In this document: positions 1-9,402 of the stretch, in pieces | Layout of the letters: each line of letters begins with the position of its first letter | Position numbering within the stretch: the stretch's first letter is position 1 | Assembly (NCBI GenBank): GCA_000750105.3 | Contig: JPHH03000011.1 | Location: forward strand, 372,001 to 436,000 | DNA: 64,000 nt | Direction of reading: 5' to 3' | Origin: Tolypocladium sp. Sup5 PDA-1 | Taxonomy: Eukaryota > Ascomycota > Sordariomycetes > Hypocreales > Ophiocordycipitaceae | Notes under the pieces: generated by a model | Told to the model about the DNA's origin: nothing | Seen by the model: the letters and a program-made list of their open reading frames with translations, nothing else | Database searches by the model: none | Translations under genes and position numbers: made by a program

Positions 1-1845
1 CTTCGGAGCCTTTTGGCTCGTGTGGTTGCGGTTCGTGTTCCAGTCCCGCTAACGAGCCTCGCCAGCCCGGATACCCCTGAGTCGCTCATTCGCTGCCATC
101 GTGGTGGCCCTTGTCCGAGGGGCCGGGGTCAAGGATGCGGCTGGGCTGGGGGGCGATCGAGCTCTGGGCAGGTGTGCTCAGCCCAATCGTGCCCCGGCGG
201 GACATCGCAATGCGGAGCAGAGACATGGGAAATTGACGGCTTCCTGGCTGGGACGCGTCCCTGGAAGCTGCGAGTAATGAGCCAAGTGAGGATAGGCAAC
301 GTGCTGTTGAAACAAGGCGATGCTGTGCATCCTTGGTTGAGAGGGAGTTGAGCGGCTTACAAAGGGGCACAGCCTGTGGAGGTGAGTAGGGAGAAGCTTG
401 ACCTCGGAGTCTGGACCGCTCTGGCGTGCATCGCCCAAGTTGGGTTATCAGCGAGCACAGCCAGCCAACCACAGAGCCGACGACGAACGCCCGTGTACGG
501 ACGTACGAGTAGTGGCTGGTCAGGTCCGAAGAAGCCGACGTGGACAAGCTTTAGAACCAGCAAGGCAAGCTGTACGGACTAAACCTCTTTGACTTCCAAT
601 GGGTGCTTTCTGCTGAAGCTTGCCAAGTCTCCTTTCAGCTGGAGCGCTAGCCTCGTGAAACATCGGATGAAAGGCGGTGCTCCTGTATTCGTACCGGTAG
701 CCATTGAGCTCCATGCCGCCTCGTACGACATTAATCACCTGCAGCTTGCTGTTACCGAGCAGGCAGGTCAACGCTTGGGGCAGCAGCTGCAGCGGCACAG
801 CCCCCAGATTGTTGGTGTTGGCCGCGTCGGCCTTCGCCCAGTCGGGCGCCCAACTTGCAAGTTGAGCACCAACTGACAAGTCGGCGCTGGAGAGAAGACC
901 AAGAAATGGACGCTTCGCGGGGGGCCCACTGCAACCCCCCCTCCAGGGGCGCGTTGGTCCCCTGTCCCGCCTGGCCAACCGCTGGCATTCCCTTGCCCCT
1001 CCTCCAGGGCTGCCCTGCAACCGCCGCGGGTCCCCCCAGCCTGCTAGAGCCCACTGTAGCAATGATTGAGGTCGGTCCAATTGATGCTACTGGACCGGAC
1101 GGAGACCTCCTATGTCAGTTTAATGCTGTTGCATGGTCTCTGAGCCGTCGCTGCCTTCATCGCTCTCCTCAACCTCCACCATCATCGAGGCATCTTACCG
1201 TTTCTGCTTCTTCCCCGTCCTCTTTTTTCCTCTTGTTCTATACAGCCTCTCGCTTGGATTTCTTTCTCTCTGTTTCTTTCGCCCTCTGCTGTCGAGGGCC
1301 CGGGCCTAAGAAAACAAGAACCGGCGTTGCGTTGCCGTGGAAGCCACGCTCTCTTTCCTCGCGGTTCGCTAGTTGTCTGTCTTGTTCCGCGTTGTGCGTT
1401 GCTCCGGTTCCTTTCCCAGCCTACCTGCGAGAGAGCGCTGACTCACAACATCGATCCTTTGGCAGAATCAAAAAGTTCTTGATCAGCATTTTCACATTGC
1501 ATTCTGCCTTGGACCGCATTGAGCAATTCGCTGCCCCAAACGGCGATGCTGGCGGATAATATCTAATCGCTCGTATCCCACTCGCGCCCATCTACCTGCT
1601 GCCTGGTGCTCTCGATATTCCGAATTCGCCATCTCACTCGCCCCGTTTCGATAACGAGTCTGCTGTGCCTCTACACCCAACTTAATCGAAGGACATCATC
1701 CGCCGTCCTGGCTTCCCGAGCCGGCCTCGCACAACGATCGATCTTCGTCCAACCCCGGCAACGAGATCCGCGGTGCATAAACCGTTCAACCTACCGTGGG
1801 TAACGTGACGAGGTACGGCGGTGCCCGTTCCACGACAGCCTCACC
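1..1845. other. intergenic region and CT-rich leader upstream of the aspartic protease gene
   Basis: I see no convincing gene here. Open frames on both strands are short, overlap each other and have no recognisable domain. From about 1150 to 1420 the plus strand is rich in C and T, as is usual for promoters and 5' leaders of filamentous fungi, so at least the right half probably belongs to the downstream protease gene. A GTAC-rich motif at 495-513 belongs to a recurrent intergenic motif family of this window. Confidence 0.6.
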
Positions 1846-3586
1846 ATGCGTCCGGCCGTTCCGCTAGTGCAGCTTGCACTGTGGGCGTCCTTGGCTTCTG
1901 CCTTTTATCCCTTCACGCCGGACTGGCTGAAGGAGAAGGAGGAAGTTCGTACCCTGGGAGAAGCTAGGCGGAATGTTGACGGGCGTGACGCCTCAGGAAT
2001 CAGCTTCGAGATCGAGAAGAAGGCAGGCCGCGTAAGTACACCCGCACATGTCGGGGATTGTTCTGTGCTCGTGCTAATGTGCATTGTCATACAGACTTCG
2101 ACTTCGCCCTCGGATCGAGCCGCACGTGACGCTGCACGCTTGTCGACCAAGTATGAAGACCGTCGCCCAGCCAAGACAGCCCCCGATGGTGCCCTCGCGA
2201 AAAGGGACAACCAGTACCAGGTCATGCAAGCGGCGGACTCGGGAAAGGCCATGACCGCGGGCATCGATCAAGACGGTACCGACTACTCGTACTTCGTCAA
2301 GGTGCAGCTCGGATCCAAGGGTAAGGCAATGTACATGCTTGTCGACACTGGTGCGGGTTCGAGCTGGGTCATGGGCTCCAGCTGCACCGAGAAGGCCTGC
2401 CTGATGCACAACACTTTCGGCCCTAGCGACTCGAACACATTCGAGGCCAACTCCAAGGACTTTTCCATTTCGTATGGATCTGGAAGCGTTGGGGGAAAAC
2501 TCGCTGCTGATACCATTACCCTGGCCGGTGTAAGCTTTAAGTACCAGTTTGGTTTGGCCTCCCAAACGTCAGAGGACTTTGCTCATTTTGCCTTTGACGG
2601 CATCCTGGGCTTGTCCATGAGCCAGGGCGCCAACGACAACTTTCTCAAGACGATGGCTGAAGCTCGCAAGCTCGACAAGAACGTCTTCTGCATTGCTTTG
2701 AACCGAGCCTCTGATGGCACCAACACCGGCGAGATCAAGTTTGGCTCGACGAATCCCGACAAGTATACTGGCGACATCACCTACACGCCCGTGAGCACAA
2801 AAGACGGTGACTGGGCTATCCCAATCGATGAAATTGCCTATGGTGGGACGAAAGCACAGGTTGGTGGCGTTAAGAGCTACATTGACACTGGCACTTCGTT
2901 CATCTTCGGCCCAGAGGACATGGTCAAGAAGCTCCACAGTGTTGTCCCTGGCTCCCAGAGTTCGGACGGAATGACGTACACTGTCCCCTGTGATAGCACC
3001 AAGCCGCTGACGTTGACCTTTTCGGGAGTCGACTTCAAGATCTCGCCCCAGGACTGGATCTCGCCCAAGGACGCCTCGGGCAAGTGTACGAGCAACATCT
3101 ATGGCCACGAGGTGGTGAAAGGATCCTGGCTCTTAGGCGATACCTTCCTCAAGAATGTGTATACTATCTTTGACAAGGACCAGAACCGCATTGGTAGGTG
3201 GAAGCGGCCCATTTCTTGTGCGTTATGGATGCTAACTTTTTTCGTCAGGCTTCGCCAATCTTGCCGGTTCTCACTCCGAGCAGTCTAGCTCGGGAGCAGT
3301 CACCACCATAAACGCGCCTACCCAGACGAGCGGCAATTCGGCTTCAGGTTCTGCAACGACCTTCTCAACCGGCATTACTTCCCGGCCCAATAGCTCTCCA
3401 CAGTCGAATAAGCCAACGCAGGGCCTCGGTGGCCACGAGACTCAGTCAACTGCAGGCACAACTGCGGGTGTTGCTGATAAGCCCACGGAGACTTCCAAGT
3501 CAGGGGCGGCAGGCGGCAGCTCTCAGCAGAATGCCAAACTTGCCGCGATCTCGTTCATTGCGGCCTTGCTGGCTTTGGTGGCTTGA
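1846..3586 (+). CDS. secreted, GPI-anchored aspartic protease (pepsin family A1, yapsin-like)
   Basis: Secreted aspartic endopeptidase that most likely stays attached to the plasma membrane or wall through a GPI anchor. Exons are 1846-2031, 2095-3193 and 3249-3586 (540 aa); introns of 63 and 55 bases have CTAAT/CTAAC branch sites. A signal peptide covers about residues 1-19 and is followed by a pro-region of about 110 residues. Both catalytic motifs are intact: DTGAGSSW with Asp146 and DTGTSF with Asp326. After the catalytic domain comes a Ser/Thr/Gly-rich stalk of about 100 residues and a short hydrophobic C-terminus (AAISFIAALLALVA) without following charges, which is the GPI-attachment pattern. 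Without the second intron the frame would end early and lose the stalk and anchor. Family membership is clear; the exact substrate is not. Confidence 0.93.
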
Positions 3587-4319
3587 TGATGCTACGCGCC
3601 CTTCAACGTTCCTCTTTGCTGTACGATAGGCTCACGTGGCGGACATTTACTCCGGCGAGAGACGATCTTATACAGGACATGGCTGGGGAATCTGTGGATA
3701 AGGCCGTGTGCATGATGGATGGCGGAATGCCATTTGAGATGAAACTTGATACCCATTGGGGCCCGCGATGGAAGAGGGGACTGGCCCCAATAGTACGCTG
3801 ACTTGTGCCCTGAGGGTTTATATACACGTACATTATTTAATGCGATATGAAGCACAGGAAGGTGCTTTCCATTCACCAATACCTCTCTTTTCTTACAGCC
3901 GTGATCCTTTTTTTGCCGTAGTGAGCTGAGCCCCGGAGTGAACAAGAGGCTGAACAACCCCCCTTTTACGGAATTGCGATGTGGCCATGTCTAGCGCCAA
4001 TCACATGACGCCATTTAGGTACGAGTACTGTCCCGTCCCGCGCCAAGCCGCTTGGGATCGGTGCAAGCACTACGTACGAGTAGTCCGTACGGACTAAGTA
4101 CTCCCCCGTCGCTCCTACCTTACCTTACCTCATCCACTGAAACACATCCCTATCAGCTTTGGGTACTGAGTATTATCCCGACCTCAAATTTATTCGTGCG
4201 ACTACAGCTGGAACCAGCGTGGACTGCCCGAGAGTCCTTCAACTCGCTCAAGTAGCCAAAACACCCCACGACTGGGCCCTTGCGAAAATGTGCTGGAGAG
4301 AAAGCGCGGCTCCGTTACA
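3587..4319. other. intergenic region with CCAAT box, palindrome and leader of the transporter gene
   Basis: This holds the 3' end of the protease transcript and the promoter of the amino-acid transporter gene. A CCAAT box lies at 3997-4001, GTACGAGTAC at 4019-4028 and a perfect 16-base palindrome at 4081-4096. No additional gene is apparent. Confidence 0.6.
4081..4096. promoter_or_regulatory. perfect 16-base palindrome in the transporter promoter
   Basis: TAGTCCGTACGGACTA equals its own reverse complement. It lies 224 bases before the ATG of the amino-acid transporter and just after a CCAAT box and another GTAC-containing inverted motif. A dimeric zinc-cluster regulator could bind such a site (CGG half-sites are present as CCGTACGG), but that is inference. 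Confidence 0.4.
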
Positions 4320-4323
4320 ATGA
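4288..4323 (+). other. upstream ORF of 11 codons whose stop overlaps the transporter start
   Basis: An ATG at 4288 opens an 11-codon frame (MCWRESAAPLQ) that ends in TGA at 4321-4323, overlapping the main ATG at 4320-4322 as ATGA. If the transcript starts upstream of 4288, translation of the transporter would require leaky scanning or termination-reinitiation. Whether the leader includes it is not known. Confidence 0.4.
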
Positions 4324-6105
4324 CCGAGGCCAAGAACCACGGCGAGATGGACCGGCACGAGGAAGGCCGCGGCCTGCTGGCGGGCGACTACGACGAGGAC
4401 GACCTGGGGATGCACCCTGGAAGCGACACGCCCGAAGAGAACGGCGAGTCGAAGATGCCGCGGGCGCCGAGCCGAGTACAGTTCGATCTAACACCGGAGG
4501 TGATTGGGGCGAGCAATGGGTCGGCCGGCGGGAGGAGGTCCTCGTCGTCCGAGGCGAGCCAGAGCTTCGACCTGGACGAGGCGGAGAGCCTGGGGCGGTC
4601 GCACCGCGTGCCACTGCTGACGGACATGGAGGCTCCAAGCGTGGCGGTTGCGAACTCCTGGGGCGACGGCGACGGCGACGTTGCGGACGAGCTACACGAG
4701 GAGATGCGCCGGCCCAAGTCTGGCCTGCAGTCGGCCTTTATGAACATGGCCAACTCCATCATCGGCGCGGGCATCATAGGGCAGCCGTATGCCATGCGAC
4801 AGGCGGGCCTCTTGTCGGGCATCCTGCTGCTCGTGGGTCTGACGATCGTGGTGGACTGGACCATCTGCCTCATCGTCATCAACAGCAAGCTGAGCGGGAC
4901 GAGCAGCTTCCAGGGGACGGTGGAGCACTGCTTCGGACGGGCAGGGCTAATTGCCATCAGCGTTGCGCAGTGGGTGTTTGCATTCGGCGGCATGGTCGCC
5001 TTTGGCGTTATCGTTGGAGATACGATACCGCACGTCCTCCTGGCGATATGGCCGGATATGGGCGGCGTGCCGGTGGTTGGGCTGTTGACGGATAGGAGGG
5101 TGGCGATTGCGGTGTTTGTCATGGGCGTGAGCTACCCGCTGACGCTGTACCGCGACATCGCAAAGGTGAGCCGTGATCCATGCCCGAACCAAGGGGTTTA
5201 GCTGACGAGGTGACGTCCGTGTAGTTGGCCAAGGCGAGCACGTTTGCGCTCATCGGCATGATGGTCATCGTCACCACGGTGCTTATACAGGGAGCGTTTG
5301 TGCTGTCCGAGTCGCGAGGCTCGTTCAGCACGCCGCTGCTGACGGTCAACGGAGGAATATTTCAGGCCATCGGCGTCATATCATTTGGTATGGCAACATC
5401 GTCCTCTGCATCAGTGGAGATGGCTTCTAACGCACTGCGCTTTAGCATTCGTCTGCCACCACAACTCGCTCCTCATCTACGGCTCGCTCCGGACGCCGAC
5501 CATCGACAACTTCTCGCGGGTGACGCACTACTCGACAGGCGTGTCCATGTGCGCGTGTCTGGTTATGGCGCTGGCTGGGTTCCTGACGTTTGGCGACAAG
5601 ACGCTGGGCAACGTGCTGAACAACTTTCCGTCGGACAACACCATGGTCAACATTGCGCGACTCTTCTTTGGCCTCAACATGCTCACGACGCTCCCCCTGG
5701 AGGCGTTTGTGTGCCGCGAGGTCATGCTGACGTACTGGTACCCCGACGAAGGGTTCAACATGCGGCGGCATCTCATCTTCAGCACGGGGCTCGTGGCCGG
5801 CGCGACGGCCATCAGTTTGCTGACGTGCGACCTGGGCGTGGTGTTTGAGCTGGTGGGCGCGACGAGCGCCGTGGCCATGGCGTATATCCTGCCGCCCATG
5901 TGCTACATCAAGCTGACGACGAGGAGCTGGCGGACCTACCTGGCGTACGCGGTCGTGGTGTTTGGCGTTGCCGTCATGATTATAAGTGTGATTCAGGCCG
6001 TGGGCAAGATGATCAATGGTATGTTTTCTTGGCTCTTACAAACAGGACAGATGGCTGACATGAGCATGCTCTACAGGCACAGACGGCCCGGCGGCGTGTA
6101 TATGA
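4320..6105 (+). CDS. vacuolar-type amino acid transporter (Aa_trans/AAAP family, Avt5-7 or SLC38-like)
   Basis: Polytopic amino-acid/H+ transporter, probably in the vacuolar membrane and exporting neutral amino acids from the vacuole, by similarity to yeast Avt5/6/7. Exons are 4320-5165, 5225-5387, 5446-6018 and 6077-6105 (536 aa), with introns of 58-59 bases. Residues 1 to about 135 are a charged, acidic cytosolic tail. The family signature follows immediately: SAFMNMANSIIGAGIIGQPY opens the first membrane segment, and about eleven hydrophobic segments follow, including AFVCHHNSLLIYGSL, a conserved block restored by splicing intron 2. The last exon adds only ten residues after the last hydrophobic segment, so the exact C-terminus is the least certain part. 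The ATG was chosen because it is the first one in frame; upstream in-frame codons are not AUG. Confidence 0.9.
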
Positions 6106-6804
6106 TAGAAAGCGTTTGTGTTGTACGAATGTTATGTGTAAGATATGGACGGAGACTGTACATGTAGGAGCAGGAGGCAGGCAGCACTTGGATAGGTGCG
6201 GTATAGTTCATCAGAGGGCATTCACGAGCAGCCCATCATCGACAGCATGCGGTGGGCACCGGCGTTGGATCCTACCCACGAATACAGATAGATTCGGTCA
6301 CGCACCGAAATACAGCACGCATTGTCCAAAGCCGCCTCACCGTCTGCAAGTACTCGTAAGCATGGACGATACCCACCGCCGTCCTGAGTGCCACGCGCTT
6401 CCCCACGGACCCCCCTCTAAGCGTATCATGCGGCCATCACGAGGACATTCATGCCAGGACCCTCTGCACGTCACACGTCACGCCCTGCCTCCACTCGCCC
6501 TGCCTGGCTGCGCCGTTGCCGCCGCAGCCAACGATTAGGTGCCCTATCGCAACCTAAAGCTACGCCCCATGTCGGGATCTTAAAACCGCTGGAAGGGGGG
6601 GCGCCGAGGCAGCACCACCTTGCCTTGCTCCAACTCCGTACAACGGAGCCCAGGTATAAAGGCAAGCCGACCCCGCTTCAGCGGGCGACGAACCAGTGCG
6701 CGAGTATTTGCAACCTAGGCATTCCTTCTTTCCCATCGTCACTTTGCTTCCAAGTCACATCCGACTATATTCGATCAACTGTCTCTTTCAGGGAAACCGC
6801 AACG
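6106..6804. other. intergenic region, promoter of the Cys-rich microprotein gene
   Basis: No gene is seen in this stretch. It carries the 3' end of the transporter transcript and a compact promoter with a TATA box for the next small gene. Confidence 0.6.
6655..6660 (+). promoter_or_regulatory. TATA box of the small Cys-rich gene
   Basis: TATAAA stands 145 bases before the ATG at 6805, a normal fungal distance. A clear TATA box would fit an inducible, highly expressed small gene such as a stress or metal-response gene. Confidence 0.5.
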
Positions 6805-7023
6805 ATGCAGCCCCTCGTCGACTTCAACCACACCACCTGCCCCAAGTGCAGCGCCACCATCCAGGGCGACGGCAAGAAGTGCGGCAGCTGCGGCGCGGTA
6901 TGTTACTTCCTCTCCTTCCTTCCTCCTGCCTGCTTTCCTCTCTGCTTTGCTCTTATATAGGTAGCATCATGATGAAGACCGGGACTCTGGAGAGCTAACG
7001 TTGTGCAGTCGTGCCCCAACTAA
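6805..7023 (+). CDS. 35-residue Cys-rich microprotein, metallothionein-like or minimal zinc ribbon
   Basis: A very small spliced gene with exons 6805-6897 and 7009-7023. The intron of 111 bases starts GTATGT, has a GCTAAC branch site and ends GCAG, all close to consensus. The protein has five cysteines, Cys12, Cys15, Cys26, Cys29 and Cys33, in the order CPKC, ten residues, CGSC, three residues, C. The N-terminus MQPLVDFNHTT is not Cys-rich. Two CxxC knuckles are what a zinc ribbon needs; the small size and fifth Cys also resemble fungal metallothioneins. The second exon supplies the last Cys and the stop, so retention of the intron would change the C-terminus. A TATA box precedes it. It is too short for ordinary gene finders. 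Function is inference; I am fairly confident that it is a real gene. Confidence 0.68.
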
Positions 7024-8274
7024 GAGCCCCCCCCGGGCGGACGATGACGCTGATGTGAGATGACCGGTACAACGAGGCGCGGAGTTTTCGGAGCGAGGCC
7101 GGTGGCATGCGGTCGGGGCGTTTGGAACGGATGATGATGATGGTGAGTGATGAACGGGGCACGGGCAAGGACGTCGGTGTAGCAGTAGGAGCAGACAGGG
7201 TGCGAGGTCAAACGGCATCAAGACGTGGATATGACAAACAAGCTCGTTCGATGACCAGCAGCAAACACGCAATGTCACAAACTCGACGTCGTTGAGCATG
7301 CTTCATGCAAGTCAGTCGCACATATCAAGGTACTGCTTGTCTGTGAACCCGTAAAGACATGGCCCGTGGGTACTCCTCTACGAGGCCACCGTGAGCTAGG
7401 TACGTTACCCTGTGCCACTGAAGAAGGCGAGGTCTAGACAACTTCATCAAAAGTACAAACAAAGTACTCCGTAGACCATCAAGTTCACATGTCACGGACG
7501 CAGAGTAGGACCCATCTCTACGTATTAGATGCTCCATCTCCATCGTCTAGTTGCCTAACAAAGCCACGCAAGAACAGTGACAAAGGAGAGAGAGAGAGAC
7601 AGTGACATGGGGAACTGGACCAACGAAACAGTTACAAGTGCTCAAGGAAGCCAGCGCAAGTGGGAAACAAAAAGATTTATCATGTAGCCGTCGTCGGCGT
7701 GCCGCGAGCCCCGGCACGCTCCCCACGCGCGACAAATCCACAACTACACCCTTCTTCCCCTTATCTGTACGCTCCCTGGTCAATCATCTCCAGCTCGCAA
7801 AACAACAAAAAAACACGTCCCAAGATTCAGGCCCGCCCTCCCCGTTACGCAACAGATACATAAAACAACTGGGCCCACCCTGCCCGCCGGCCTGGCATGG
7901 CAATGCTGGAAGCGGCTGGCTCCCAACCTCCCGTTCCTTTCTTCCACCCCAGTTTGAAAAGAAGAGGCAGCGGCGGCCCCTCCTCTGCCCGGGCAAGCGT
8001 CGGTCACACACGGACAGGCATGGAAGGAAGTCGGCGCGCGTCAAACTGGCGGAGCAAGGCGAGGGCGAGCGATATCAAACTCCAAATTCCGAGAACCTCT
8101 GCAGACCCGGTAAGCCCGCACCATTGTGGCCGTCACCAAACCCTTGTCATCCGAACAGCCGCGGCCAAAAATTGAGTGTGAACTGGAAAGATGATTGCAT
8201 TACAAGGGCGATCGAGCCGAAGAAAAAACAGTTGCTGTGTTCGGTATAGACGGGCTCGTGCGAGGGCCGCCTCC
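7024..8274. other. intergenic region between two convergent transcripts
   Basis: It lies downstream of both the Cys-rich gene and rho1, so it should hold two 3' untranslated regions. A GTACTCCGTAG motif lies at 7464-7474. Open frames here, including one of 215 codons at 7602-8249, show no domain and no coding-like composition. Confidence 0.55.
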
Positions 8275-9402
8275 TTACAGAACAAGGCACTTCTTGTGGC
8301 TGCTCTTGCGGCTGCTGCGGGACAGGAGAGCAGCGCGGGTGGCGTGCTCAAACACCTCGCGGACACCCTCGTTGGTCTTGGCCGAGCACTCGAGGTACTT
8401 GTACGCACCGATCTTCTTGCGAATCTCCTCACCCTAGATTGACACCAGAACGTTAGCCATGACCGTTCTCAGTTTCATCACTCCCTAGGGGCAGTCCAGA
8501 GCAGGATACTCAAATGCCGGTGCAGGATAGTACTGCTCGGACAGGGGTTTGGGGGGTATTTACCTCCTCGGGAGTCACAGGCTTCTGGCTGGTCTTGCGC
8601 AGCTCGTCACCCGTCTTCGTGTCGTATCGCAGATCCTTCTTGCAACCAACCAGGATGATGGGCAGGCCCTGGCAGAAGTGAAGGACCTCGGAAATCCACT
8701 ACAGGCAGGCACGCGCGTTAGCAGCGGGCCCATCATTTGAAGTTTGGGGGCAATTGGGCCATACCTTCTCTTGGACGTTGTCGAGAGAGTCGGGCGAGTC
8801 GATGGCGAAGCAGATCAGAATGACGTGCGAGTCGGGGTAGGAAAGGGGACGGAGACGGTCGTAGTCTTCCTGGCCAGCCGTATCCCACAGGGCCAGCTCG
8901 ACGTGCTTGCCGTCAACCTCGACGTCGGCGACATAGTTCTCGAAGACAGTGGGGACGTAGACCTGGACAGGGCATCAGCAAAAACGGCTCAGACGGCGAC
9001 GGATGGTATTGCGAGATCGGGGGCATGGTGTTGGCGGCCGATGACGAGACGGCGCTCAATGTTTGCGCAGAATTGGACATGGCGGCGTCGTCGTCATGCT
9101 CCCGGCTCGGCGTGGGCGACGGCGGTCGGCGGGTGGAGATGGGCGGTCGGCAAGGCAAAGGGGTGAGGCTCCGTCAATTCTTACCTCGGGGAAAGTTCCC
9201 TTGGAGAAAACACTGCAGAGGCGTTAGCAAGATGGCCGTTGACGAGATGCAGATGCCGCCGGCGATGCCGCCGTCGTCGGGGGTCTGCCTGGGTGCGAGG
9301 CACGACCAGCGAGCGGGTTGGGGGAGCTGCTCACATCAACAAGCAGGTTTTGCCGCAGGCACCATCGCCAACGATGACGAGCTTTCGGCGGATCTCAGCC
9401 AT
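8275..9402 (-). CDS. rho1: Rho1 GTPase (RhoA type)
   Basis: Small GTPase that activates glucan synthase and protein kinase C at sites of polar growth and so controls cell-wall integrity. Five exons on the minus strand: 9335-9402, 9185-9212 (only 28 bases), 8765-8962, 8564-8698 and 8275-8433, giving 195 aa. The P-loop is GDGACGKT at residues 12-19; the effector region reads FSKGTFPEVYVPTVFENY, switch II has WDTAGQE, and VGCKKDL and ECSAK provide base recognition. The C-terminus CLVL is a CAAX box ending in Leu, so geranylgeranylation and membrane attachment are expected. A short stretch of Ser, Lys and Arg precedes it. Sequence and length match fungal Rho1 rather than Cdc42 or Rac. Confidence 0.97.

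Noticed and set aside
855..1559. A 234-codon open frame upstream of the protease gene
   Set aside because: It comes from the CT-rich leader (Ser/Leu/Phe/Pro composition) and has no similarity to a known family.
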